From RUG708 sp050946535 (GTDB lineage Bacteria; Bacillota; Clostridia; Peptostreptococcales; Anaerovoracaceae), in NCBI GenBank assembly GCA_050946535.1, contig JBMNUZ010000010.1:1-64000 (forward strand): DNA of 64,000 nucleotides, read 5' to 3'. The notes under the pieces were generated by a model. The model did no database searches. It was not told the DNA's origin and worked only from the letters and a program-made list of their open reading frames with translations. Below are positions 42,365-50,969 of the stretch, piece after piece. The translations under genes and the position numbers were made by a program. The first letter of the stretch is position 1. Every line of letters starts with the position of its first letter.

Positions 42365-43081
42365 ATGGAAATGAAACCGCTCAGCGAAGTGCTCAAAAAC
42401 AACGAATATCCGGGCAGAGGCATAGTGATAGGCAGATCGTCAGACGGAAAAAAGGCTGTCGCAGCATACTTCATCATGGGAAGAAGCGAAAACAGCAGAA
42501 ACCGTATTTTCGTCGAGGACGGAGAAGGCCTGAGGACACAGGCCTTCGACGAATCCAAGGTGGAAGATCCTAGCCTCATCATTTATGCTCCTGTAAGGGT
42601 TCTCGGAAATAAAACGATTATCACGAACGGTGATCAGACAGATACGATATATGAGCTTATGGACAAACAGCAGACTTTCGAGCAGTCGCTGCGCGGAAGA
42701 GTATTCGAACCTGATGCTCCGAACTACACGCCGAGAATTTCAAGCATAATGCACATCGAAAACGGAAGCTACAATTTTGCGATGTCTCTGATACGCGCCG
42801 ACGGAGGAGACCCTGCTTCATGTCTCAGATACACATTTGCTTACGAGGATCCGAAAGCCGGAGAATACAGATTCATCCACACTTACAAGGGCAACGGCAA
42901 TCCTCTTCCTAGCTTCGAAGGCGAGCCTGAGCTCGTTTCCGTTCCGGACGGAAGCGCTGAGGATGTAGCCGGAGCTATATGGAAAAGTCTCAACAAAGAC
43001 AACAAGGTTTCTCTTTTCGTAAGAGTGACAGATATAGAAACCGGAAAATATGAATCGGCGATTATCAACGCAAGGCAGTAA
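42365..43081 (+). CDS. IMP cyclohydrolase, PurO-like
   Basis: 238 residues with GGAGGAG upstream. It matches the IMP_cyclohyd (archaeal PurO-type) family: YPGRGIVIGRSSDGKKAVAA near 15-34, YFIMGRSENSRNRIF, YAPVRVLGNKTIITNGDQTD and PNYTPRISSIMH. PurO closes the ring of FAICAR to form IMP. It provides the activity missing from the AICAR transformylase at 29447, which lacks the PurH cyclohydrolase domain. The gene stands alone, 12 kb away. Confidence 0.88.
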   Translation: MEMKPLSEVLKNNEYPGRGIVIGRSSDGKKAVAAYFIMGRSENSRNRIFVEDGEGLRTQAFDESKVEDPSLIIYAPVRVLGNKTIITNGDQTDTIYELMDKQQTFEQSLRGRVFEPDAPNYTPRISSIMHIENGSYNFAMSLIRADGGDPASCLRYTFAYEDPKAGEYRFIHTYKGNGNPLPSFEGEPELVSVPDGSAEDVAGAIWKSLNKDNKVSLFVRVTDIETGKYESAIINARQ

Positions 43082-43228
43082 AACGTGTTTTTGCAGCCGC
43101 GCCGGACGTTTTTGAAGAGCGCCGGACGCTGTATACAAGCCTTGTTATGATATATCTTTCGTGATAAAATAAATCATGTGACTGGAATTATTTCTGCTGA
43201 AAAAACAGCAGACCGTTCGGAGGAGAAA

Positions 43229-43816
43229 ATGGCTTCACAGATCGTGCTGGCATCAGCCTCGCCGAGGCGCAGTATGCTTTTGAAAGATGCCGGAATACGC
43301 TTTGAAACGGCTGAAGCACACATAAGCGAAGAAATACCTGACGGTACGGATCCCCGTGTCGCTTCTATGTATAATGCACTGAAAAAAGCGCAGTATGTAT
43401 CGGCTGAATATCTCGGTGCTTTTGTCGTCGGCGCCGATACGATCGTCTACGACGGGCGTATCATGGGCAAACCTGCAGACGAGGAAGACGCCTTCAATAT
43501 GCTGTCAGAGCTGCGTGACAGGGTGCACAGCGTCTACACCGGCGTGTGCATCATACGTGCAGACGAGAAGATCACGAGACTTTTCTGCGATCGTACCGAT
43601 ATTACATTCGGAGCTTACAGCGACGAAGAGATAAGAGACTATATTTCTTCAGGCGAGCCCATGGACAAGGCGGGTTCGTACGCCGTACAGGGCGAGTGGT
43701 CGGTTCACGTGGAGAAAATCGACGGAAGCCGCAACAACGTCATCGGCCTGCCGGTCGAACGCCTAGAGGAGGAATTGACCGCGCTCGGGGCTGACACCGG
43801 AACCGCCGTGGAATGA
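43229..43816 (+). CDS. maf: Maf-family nucleotide pyrophosphatase
   Basis: 195 residues from the ATG at 43229, with CGGAGGAG upstream; an in-frame GTG at 43178 is less likely. It hydrolyses non-canonical or modified nucleoside triphosphates such as dTTP/UTP analogues. LASASPRRSMLL is the family start, followed by VVGADTIVYDGRIMGKP, EEDAFNMLSELRDRVHSVYTG and GEWSVHVEKIDGSRNNVIGLP. It heads the classic maf-radC-mreB-mreC-mreD order. Confidence 0.94.
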   Translation: MASQIVLASASPRRSMLLKDAGIRFETAEAHISEEIPDGTDPRVASMYNALKKAQYVSAEYLGAFVVGADTIVYDGRIMGKPADEEDAFNMLSELRDRVHSVYTGVCIIRADEKITRLFCDRTDITFGAYSDEEIRDYISSGEPMDKAGSYAVQGEWSVHVEKIDGSRNNVIGLPVERLEEELTALGADTGTAVE

Positions 43817-43892
43817 CTCCGCGAAGGCTGCTGAAGAAGCTGCCGTACGCCTCACAACATGAGGAGACGGAAAAATAAATAACAAATCACTG

Positions 43893-44567
43893 ATGATAAA
43901 GGAAATGCCTGAGACGGAGAGACCGCGCGAAAAGATATTCGAACGCGGAGTTTCGTCTCTTTCAAATACAGAGCTTATTGCAGTTTTAATCGGAAGCGGA
44001 ACCAGAGACACCTCGGCGGTCGATCTCGCGTCGAGGGTGCTTTCTGCTGACAGCTCCGGCATATTGTTTCTCAGAGACGCAAGCCCTGAGGAGCTCTGTT
44101 CTGTAAAAGGCATCGGAGCAGCGAAGGCTGCTGTTCTTCTTGCGGCTGCAGAACTCGGCAAACGCATCATGACAGCGCCGAGAAGCCGCAGGATAAGTGC
44201 TTCCACCCCGGAAGAGACAGCGGATCTTTTCATGGAAGATATGAGATATCTCCGCAAGGAGCATTTCAAGGTGCTGCTGCTCAACGTAAAAAACGAGATC
44301 ATCTCTGCAGAAGATGTTTCGATGGGCTCGATCTCGAGCTCGGAGGCTCATCCGAGGGAGGTATTTGCCGATGCGGTAAAACGCGGAGCGGCAAATGTCA
44401 TACTGATTCACAATCATCCGAGCGGAAGCCCGTCGCCGAGCAAGGCGGATGTAGAGCTTACGAAAAGGCTTGCCGATGCGGGCAGGATACTCGGAATTCA
44501 GGTCCTCGACCATATAATCATAGGTGACGGAATATTTGTCAGCATGAAGCGCGAGGGGATCTTTTAG
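43893..44567 (+). CDS. radC: RadC-like JAB1/MPN-domain protein
   Basis: 224 residues. An N-terminal helix-hairpin-helix (SAVDLASRVL through VKGIGAAKAAVLLAAAELGKR) precedes the JAB/MPN metal-site domain with IHNHPSGSPSPSKAD and the upstream Glu in NVKNEIISAE. The name is historical; no repair role has held up, and a metalloprotease or DNA-associated role is likely. The start is uncertain because the ribosome site GAGGAG is 22 bases upstream. It lies between maf and mreB as usual. Confidence 0.92.
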   Translation: MIKEMPETERPREKIFERGVSSLSNTELIAVLIGSGTRDTSAVDLASRVLSADSSGILFLRDASPEELCSVKGIGAAKAAVLLAAAELGKRIMTAPRSRRISASTPEETADLFMEDMRYLRKEHFKVLLLNVKNEIISAEDVSMGSISSSEAHPREVFADAVKRGAANVILIHNHPSGSPSPSKADVELTKRLADAGRILGIQVLDHIIIGDGIFVSMKREGIF

Positions 44568-44619
44568 AAAAACAATAAAAAATATGTCAGACTCGTCTGG
44601 CAAAAAGGAGAAAGTAATA

Positions 44620-45708
44620 ATGGGACTCAGTCTGTTCAAACAGGACATAGGTATAGATCTTGGCACCGCCAACACGCTCATCTATATCAAGGGCAAGGGT
44701 ATCGTCCTTGATGAAGCGTCTGTTATTGCATATAACAATAACCTGAAAAAGGTTATCGCTGTGGGCAACGAGGCAAAAGATATGATCGGAGCGGCTCCTC
44801 CTCATATCAAGGTTGTCAGGCCTCTCAGAGACGGCGTTATTTCGGACTTCGGAATGACTCACCTTATGCTTAAGGCTTTCTTATCGAGGGTTATCAGGAC
44901 TTCGTCGTTTTTCACCGCGGTAAGAGTTGTGGTCGGCGTTCCTTCAGGGGTTACCGAGGTAGAGAAGAGAGCTGTCGAAGAAGTTACGCGCCAGATGGGT
45001 GCCAAGGAAGTTTACATCATGGAGGAGCCGATGGCTGCTGCGATCGGTTCGGGTCTCGATGTCGATTCATCAACAGGCTGCATGATTACAGATATTGGCG
45101 GCGGCACCTCCGATATAGCGATCATCGCACTCGGCGGCATAGTTACGAGCACGTCGCTGAGAATGGCCGGAGACAAGATGAACGAAGCCATCATCTCGTA
45201 CATCAGGAAGGTATACAGCCTTATGATCGGCGAAAAGATGGCTGAGAGAGCAAAAGTCGAAATCGGCTGCGCATATATCGACGAGAGTGATCCTGACTGG
45301 GTGCTCAAAACGAACGTCAGCGGAAGAGATCTTGTAACAGGACTTCCGAAATCGATCGAGATTTCTTCGAGAGATATATGCAAGGCGCTTGAGGAATGCA
45401 TCGATACAATAGTCGAAGGCGTAAAGGTCACGCTGGAGAATGCTCCTCCTGAGCTTGCCGCAGATATCATCAACAGCGGTATGACGCTTGCCGGAGGCGG
45501 GGCAGCGCTCAGAGGACTGGACGCGCTCATCGAAAGAGAGACGGGAATCAAGACAGTAATTGCTGAAGACCCGGAAGAAGCTGTGGCTCTCGGTACCGGA
45601 AAGAGCCTTCTCAATATGGACACGATCATGGATCACGTCAGGGCCAAGAACCCGTATCAGAATGCAATGCAGAACAACCCAAATAACAGCAATTTAAATA
45701 ATTTATAA
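44620..45708 (+). CDS. mreB: Rod shape-determining actin MreB
   Basis: 362 residues from the ATG at 44620 with AAAGGAG upstream. Bacterial actin that guides cell-wall elongation. Phosphate-binding segments DIGIDLGTANTLIYIKGKG and DIGGGTSDIAIIALGG, plus EEPMAAAIGSGL and GGGAALRGLD, are all present. The tail is rich in Asn (NPNNSNLNNL). It implies a rod-shaped cell. mreC follows after 114 bases. Confidence 0.97.
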   Translation: MGLSLFKQDIGIDLGTANTLIYIKGKGIVLDEASVIAYNNNLKKVIAVGNEAKDMIGAAPPHIKVVRPLRDGVISDFGMTHLMLKAFLSRVIRTSSFFTAVRVVVGVPSGVTEVEKRAVEEVTRQMGAKEVYIMEEPMAAAIGSGLDVDSSTGCMITDIGGGTSDIAIIALGGIVTSTSLRMAGDKMNEAIISYIRKVYSLMIGEKMAERAKVEIGCAYIDESDPDWVLKTNVSGRDLVTGLPKSIEISSRDICKALEECIDTIVEGVKVTLENAPPELAADIINSGMTLAGGGAALRGLDALIERETGIKTVIAEDPEEAVALGTGKSLLNMDTIMDHVRAKNPYQNAMQNNPNNSNLNNL

Positions 45709-45822
45709 TATATCAGTTATAATATATCGGATATTTTTTGCAGATTATGAGCCACAGGTTAATATAAATAACTTATGGCTCATATCTTATTAATGCATAT
45801 TGTTTGGCACGGGGAAAATCAT

Positions 45823-46662
45823 ATGAAATGGATTAGAGATAATACGGGCAGAGTCGTCGTGATCGCAGTAGTTATCTTCATGCTTATCACAATTTCGGTT
45901 TCTTCAACCCGCATAGGAAATGACAGTGTTAACGATACTGCTCCGGAACTCGCGGTGCAGCGCCTTACAGCCGACGCGCAGTCGGGCTTCTCCAAGCTGT
46001 TCGGAAACATCGGAGACTTCTTCAGCGGAGTGATTCATTACAAAGATTATCAGGATGAAAACGAAAAGCTGAAGCAGGAGAACGCGGAGCTGAAAGAGGA
46101 ACTTTCAAACGCTCAGCTCAGCGAGAAGGAGCTCAGCGAGCTCCAGAATCTTTCAGAAACTCTCAACTATTCTGACTATTCTTCAGATTACGATAAGGTC
46201 AGCGCCGATGTAATCTCTCTCGATTCGTCGGGTGTGTTCGGAAATCTGACCATTTCAGTCGGCAAAAATGACGGAGTCGAGAAGGGAAGTTTCGTCATCA
46301 ACGAGGACGGCCTGGTCGGAAAAGTGTCTTCCGTTACAGGTGGCACGGCAAAGGTTTCCGGCATCATAGACTCCACCGTTTCGGTCAGCTTCTACGACCA
46401 GTCTGACACCAATGTCATCGGACTCGTCACCGGCGACGGATCAGGAAATCTAGAAGGATATCTGTTCGACGCCGAAAAGACTATCGAAAAAGGTGCGGTG
46501 CTTATGACGTCCGGACTGGGAAGCTATCCGGGCGGAATCGAGATAGGTACTGTTACAAAGGTCTCCACCGACAAGAGCACAGGACAGCTTGTCATAGAGG
46601 CAGAGCCTGCGGTTGATTTCTATTCGACAAAGATTGTTACAGTGTTGACATCGAAAAATTAG
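45823..46662 (+). CDS. mreC: Rod shape-determining protein MreC
   Basis: 279 residues from the ATG at 45823. A membrane helix (about 8-27) is followed by a coiled coil (about 80-125, ENEKLKQENAELKEE) and a two-barrel periplasm-side domain with VSVGKNDGVEKG-like text, GLVGKVSSV and EGYLFD...LMTSGLGSYPGGIEIGTV. MreC scaffolds PBP2 and MreD. The start is preferred over the in-frame ATG at 45775 because CACGGGG precedes it. Confidence 0.95.
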   Translation: MKWIRDNTGRVVVIAVVIFMLITISVSSTRIGNDSVNDTAPELAVQRLTADAQSGFSKLFGNIGDFFSGVIHYKDYQDENEKLKQENAELKEELSNAQLSEKELSELQNLSETLNYSDYSSDYDKVSADVISLDSSGVFGNLTISVGKNDGVEKGSFVINEDGLVGKVSSVTGGTAKVSGIIDSTVSVSFYDQSDTNVIGLVTGDGSGNLEGYLFDAEKTIEKGAVLMTSGLGSYPGGIEIGTVTKVSTDKSTGQLVIEAEPAVDFYSTKIVTVLTSKN

Positions 46663-46673
46663 GGGAACTGGAA

Positions 46674-47174
46674 ATGCGCAGGTTTAAGACTATTGTAATT
46701 TTCGTGATCGCTTTGCTGCTGCAGGGCAATCTGATGCATTATTTCGCGATATTCGGGGGAGCGCCCAATCTGCTTCTGGCGCTCGCCATCTATTACACTC
46801 TGATAGACGATTACACGTTCGGGTTCGGATGTGCCGTTTTTTTCGGCATGCTTCAGGATATCTGCTACGGCGGGCTCGTCGGTTCATCGGCGCTTTTATA
46901 TCTGGCCGTCGGTGCATTCATGATTTTCATGCGCAATAAAGTGTACGCTGAAAACAAAATCGTTCTGCTGCTGATAACTGCTGCTGCCGTATTGTTCTTC
47001 TCGGCCGGCAGCTGGCTGATTTACATTTTGTTCACGCAGTCGAATCTCAGCTTTTTGTACACGATCAGACGCGTTCCGGGAACGATCATCTGGGATTACA
47101 TCATTCTGTTCATCGCAGATATCATCTATGTCAGAAGACACAGAAGCAAGGGGTTTTTAATGCATCTGAGTTAG
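46674..47174 (+). CDS. mreD: Rod shape-determining protein MreD
   Basis: 166 residues, strongly hydrophobic with about five membrane helices (FVIALLLQGNLMHYF first). FGFGCAVFFGMLQDICYG is the typical central MreD segment. It links MreC to the RodA/PBP2 synthase. AGGGGA lies upstream and the gene is 11 bases after mreC and 12 bases before PBP2. Confidence 0.93.
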   Translation: MRRFKTIVIFVIALLLQGNLMHYFAIFGGAPNLLLALAIYYTLIDDYTFGFGCAVFFGMLQDICYGGLVGSSALLYLAVGAFMIFMRNKVYAENKIVLLLITAAAVLFFSAGSWLIYILFTQSNLSFLYTIRRVPGTIIWDYIILFIADIIYVRRHRSKGFLMHLS

Positions 47175-47186
47175 GGGGTGTGATTA

Positions 47187-49997
47187 TTGGGATCAAAGAT
47201 TAAGAACAGGCAGATCGTTATTATCGTGGCATTCGTTATCCTGATGTGCCTGCTTGCCGGCAGACTTTTTTATCTGACCGTAATTCAGCATAAGACATGG
47301 TCTGAAGCAGCTACGAATCTGAGCACGAAGACCGTGTACACATCTGCGGCCAGAGGAGAGATCTACGACAGATACGGAAGGCTGGTAGCCGGCAACAAAC
47401 AAGAGTTTGCCGTCAACATGGTTGCTGCGGAAACAGATGAGAGCACTCTGAACGACGTCGCTTTAAAACTGATAAACCTTTTGGAGAAAAACGGGGATAC
47501 GATAACAGACAATTTCCCTATAATCATCAACGACGACGGATCGTTTACATATACGTACGATAATGAAATAAAACAATGGCTCGAGAGTCAGGATATGAGC
47601 ACCGATCTGACTGCGGAAGAAGCCTTCAACGAGCTGAGAGACAGGGAAGGCATAGACGAAAGCCTGAGCGCTTACGAAGCTCAGGAGGAACTTCAGAACA
47701 CCTACAGCATCTATCCGCCTATCTCCGTAAAAACCATGAAATATACGGCGCAGCTCGAGCTTGAGAATTTCCTCGAGGGATTCGGACTCGATACAGATCT
47801 CAGTGCAGAAGATGCTTTCAACGAGCTCAGAGACAAATACGACATAGATTCGTCGCTTTCTGACGAGGATGCGAGAAAGATTCTGATCGTGAGAAATGCG
47901 CTTAAAAACCTGGGATATCAGAGCTACATGCCGGCGGAGATCGCTTCAAGCGCCTCCCAGGAAACTGTCATCGAGCTGGAGGAGAATTCCGAGGATTATC
48001 CTGGAGCAGAGGTTGAGAGAAAGTCGGTAAGGTACTATCCTAACGGCAGCACGGCATGCCACGTCATCGGATATCTCGGAAGCATATCCGAATCGGAGCA
48101 GGATGAATATATCGAAAAAGGTTACTCGAGCACAGACCTGGTCGGCAAGGAAGGAATCGAAAGTTATTACGAAGACGTCCTCAAGGGCAAGGCCGGCTCG
48201 AAGACGATAGAAGTAAACGCAGAAGGACAGCAGGTGGATGTAATCAGCGAGACGGATCTGGAGCCGGGCAAGGACGTGACGCTGACCATAGATCTGAATC
48301 TTCAGAAGGTTGCAGAAGAATCGCTTGAAAAGGCGATCAAGGGCATAAGTACCGGAGGCACTTTCCAGAGCAAATACGGAAACTTCTCGTACAGCAAGGC
48401 TTATTCGAACTGCAACGCAGGAGCTGCAGTAGCGGTGGACGTAAAGACAGGTCAGGTTCTGGCGCTCGCAAGTTATCCGGGATACGATCCGAATCTCTTC
48501 GCCGAAGGCATTTCTTCAGAGGACTGGGAATCGCTGCAGAGCGAAAATCCTCGCGACCCGCTTTCGGCAAGACCGCTTTACAATATTGCTACCATGACTT
48601 CGGTTCAGCCTGGTTCGACGTTCAAACCTATAACTTGCCTGAGCGCGCTCAACGCGGGATTCAGTCCGAACACCTATCTGAGCTGTGCAGGATACGTAAA
48701 GCTCGGTTCGAGAACGTTCGGCTGCTGGATCTGGAACGAATACCACGGATCCCACGGTGGTCTGAATATGAGAAGCGCACTCGAGGTTTCATGCAACTAT
48801 TACATGTACGATCTCGGTGCCGGGAGAAACTTCGCTGCAGGTGGAAAGCTGTCTGTAGATCACGATATCAGCGATGTAATGGAATATGCCAAAAAGCTCG
48901 GTCTCGATGAAAAGACAGGCCTCGAAATAAGCGAGTCGGTCGCAGGCGTTCCGAGCGAAGAGAGCAAGAACGAATCGATAAAATCGCAGCTCAGCTATTA
49001 CCTCAAGACGAACGCTTCAAAACTCTTCAATTCTGATATCGCGGACGATAAGAATACTCTTTCGGACACGATAGATACCATCGTAGCGTGGGTCGACAGC
49101 GACACAAGCACTATGACCAGAAGCGTCGTAAAGAGCCAGCTCGAAGATCTCGGAGTAAAAGACGACGAGCTCGACGATCTTACGGACAAGATCAGAGCTG
49201 ATTACATAGGCCAGGGCAAATGGACGACAGGCGACAAGCTCAACCTGTCGATCGGCCAGGGCGAAAACGCGTACACTCCTGCCCAGATGGCCAGATACAT
49301 CGCCTGCGTTGCTAACGGCGGCACGCTCTACGATCTGACGCTCACCAAGGAAGTAGAAGGAGAGGGCGCCAGGGAAAACAATGGAGTGACCGTCGAAAAC
49401 TCGAACTCAAGCGCATGGGAGGTAATCCAGGACGGAATGCACCTCGTCGCGCAGGGAAGCAGTGGTACTGCGAGAAGGATATTTGCCGGATTCCCGTACA
49501 ACGTCGGTGCGAAGACTGGTACAGCGCAGAAATCAGGCAAGATCAATACTACAGATGAAGTAGAGTACATCAAGGAGCACCTTTCGGGAATAGCTCCGGG
49601 ACTGACGTTCGACGAGGTCGAGACCGAGATGAAGCGGCTCATGAAGGAGGACCCGGAGACTTACAGCAGTGAAGCTATTGCAGTGAGAAGAGCCGTCATG
49701 AATCTGGCGGATGTGACGAGCGACGATATCGACAAGTATAAGGAGAGCTACAGCAACTTCTCGTGGTTCGTAGCGTTCGGTCCTACAGAAGATCCTCAGA
49801 TCGCGGTTGCCGTACTGCTGTTCCAGGGAGGAGCAGGAGCATACGCAGGACCGGTAGCACGAGAGATCATCGGCCAGTATCTCGATCTTCAAAGTCAGTA
49901 TGAATCTGGAAATTACGACCTTGTAGACGTAGAAAGCTCATCATCGTCTTCGTCTTCATCGTCGACGACTAGCGTAGGCAATGATCCTGACGTATAA
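47187..49997 (+). CDS. mrdA: Penicillin-binding protein 2 (elongasome transpeptidase)
   Basis: 936 residues, well above the usual 600-700, from TTG at 47187 after AGGGGGTG. One membrane helix (12-30), a dimerisation region, and a transpeptidase domain with Ser477 (STFK), SCN at 535-537 and KTG at 776-778. Extra length comes from a duplicated helical module in the N-terminal half (138-171 and 203-232, both AEEAFNELRD-like), insertions near 590-680 and 787-850, and a Ser-rich tail. It crosslinks peptidoglycan with RodA during elongation. Confidence 0.94.
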   Translation: MGSKIKNRQIVIIVAFVILMCLLAGRLFYLTVIQHKTWSEAATNLSTKTVYTSAARGEIYDRYGRLVAGNKQEFAVNMVAAETDESTLNDVALKLINLLEKNGDTITDNFPIIINDDGSFTYTYDNEIKQWLESQDMSTDLTAEEAFNELRDREGIDESLSAYEAQEELQNTYSIYPPISVKTMKYTAQLELENFLEGFGLDTDLSAEDAFNELRDKYDIDSSLSDEDARKILIVRNALKNLGYQSYMPAEIASSASQETVIELEENSEDYPGAEVERKSVRYYPNGSTACHVIGYLGSISESEQDEYIEKGYSSTDLVGKEGIESYYEDVLKGKAGSKTIEVNAEGQQVDVISETDLEPGKDVTLTIDLNLQKVAEESLEKAIKGISTGGTFQSKYGNFSYSKAYSNCNAGAAVAVDVKTGQVLALASYPGYDPNLFAEGISSEDWESLQSENPRDPLSARPLYNIATMTSVQPGSTFKPITCLSALNAGFSPNTYLSCAGYVKLGSRTFGCWIWNEYHGSHGGLNMRSALEVSCNYYMYDLGAGRNFAAGGKLSVDHDISDVMEYAKKLGLDEKTGLEISESVAGVPSEESKNESIKSQLSYYLKTNASKLFNSDIADDKNTLSDTIDTIVAWVDSDTSTMTRSVVKSQLEDLGVKDDELDDLTDKIRADYIGQGKWTTGDKLNLSIGQGENAYTPAQMARYIACVANGGTLYDLTLTKEVEGEGARENNGVTVENSNSSAWEVIQDGMHLVAQGSSGTARRIFAGFPYNVGAKTGTAQKSGKINTTDEVEYIKEHLSGIAPGLTFDEVETEMKRLMKEDPETYSSEAIAVRRAVMNLADVTSDDIDKYKESYSNFSWFVAFGPTEDPQIAVAVLLFQGGAGAYAGPVAREIIGQYLDLQSQYESGNYDLVDVESSSSSSSSSSTTSVGNDPDV

Positions 49998-50077
49998 GGA
50001 CGTATAAGAGAGCTGCTTCTATAGAATTTTTTAAGTAGATTGTTTTAGTGAAAAGTCCGCGCAGGGGAGGCGGAAAA

Positions 50078-50821
50078 ATGAGTGTCACATTGGCAGTAAC
50101 ATCTGGAAAAGGCGGAACAGGAAAGACCATGTTCTCTGTAAATCTTGCGGCGCTGCTTGCAATGAACGAAAGCCGCGTGCTCATAATCGATCTGAACACA
50201 GGCCTGAGAAATGTCGATATCTGTCTCAGTATGGAAAACAAGATAGTTTACGACCTTTCCGATGCTGTGAGCGGCCTGTGTCCGGTCAGGAAAGCAATTA
50301 TAAAAGACGACAGATTCGACTGCCTCTGCCTTATCTCTGCCTCTCAGGACGTTTCAAAAGCGGATATCGGATACGAGGAGATAAAAAATCTCATCAACAG
50401 CGTTTCGGCCGATTTCGATTTTATCATCATCGACACTCCTCCGGCTCTCGGAAGAGAGTGGGAAGCATCGGTCAGATGCTCCGACATGGCCGTAGTAATG
50501 CTGACGCAGGAACTGGCTTCCGTCAGAGACGCCGATTCGGTGGACTACCGGCTGGGAAGGCTCGGAGTCGGCAGACGGTGTGCCGTCATCAACAGGCTGA
50601 GCAGCGATAACTTCGGCGGCGCGGAAACATGTTTTCCATCGCTGAGCGAGATCTTCAACATGCTCCACATGCCTGTTACCGGAGGTATCGTAGAAGATGA
50701 GAACATTCACCTTTCGATGAATTCCGGAGTTCCTATAGTCTGCAATAAAGAAGGCTACGTGCTGAAGAATTTTAAGCGCATTTTCCTGAGAATGTTCGAC
50801 GTGTTTCATGCGGATGCATAG
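50078..50821 (+). CDS. MinD/ParA-like P-loop ATPase
   Basis: 247 residues from the ATG at 50078 with GGGGAGG upstream; an in-frame GTG at 50048 is less likely. The deviant Walker A SGKGGTGKTMFS starts near residue 9, and IIDLNTGLRNVDICLSM and FIIIDTPPALG follow. The end (LKNFKRIFLRMF) could be an amphipathic membrane helix like that of MinD. In most clostridia the mreBCD-PBP2 cluster continues with minC-minD; here minC and minE are absent, so division-site placement is not assured and a polar or septal cargo role is possible. Confidence 0.85.
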   Translation: MSVTLAVTSGKGGTGKTMFSVNLAALLAMNESRVLIIDLNTGLRNVDICLSMENKIVYDLSDAVSGLCPVRKAIIKDDRFDCLCLISASQDVSKADIGYEEIKNLINSVSADFDFIIIDTPPALGREWEASVRCSDMAVVMLTQELASVRDADSVDYRLGRLGVGRRCAVINRLSSDNFGGAETCFPSLSEIFNMLHMPVTGGIVEDENIHLSMNSGVPIVCNKEGYVLKNFKRIFLRMFDVFHADA

Positions 50822-50910
50822 CCTGTAGAAAAACAGAAAACAATATATCCAGAGATAGAAAGAATATCGAGAAACAGAAAAGTATCCAGGAAGAGAATAT
50901 AAAAAGGCAG

Positions 50911-50943
50911 TTCCAGATGGAACTGCCTTTTTTGCTGTGCAGT
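50911..50943 (+). terminator. Bidirectional terminator between minD-like gene and rodA
   Basis: GGCAGTTCC pairs exactly with GGAACTGCC around AGAT, with AAAAA before and TTTTTT after, so it can end both convergent transcripts. Confidence 0.9.
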
Positions 50944-50969
50944 GACGGCTTACTGTATAATTATGCAGA

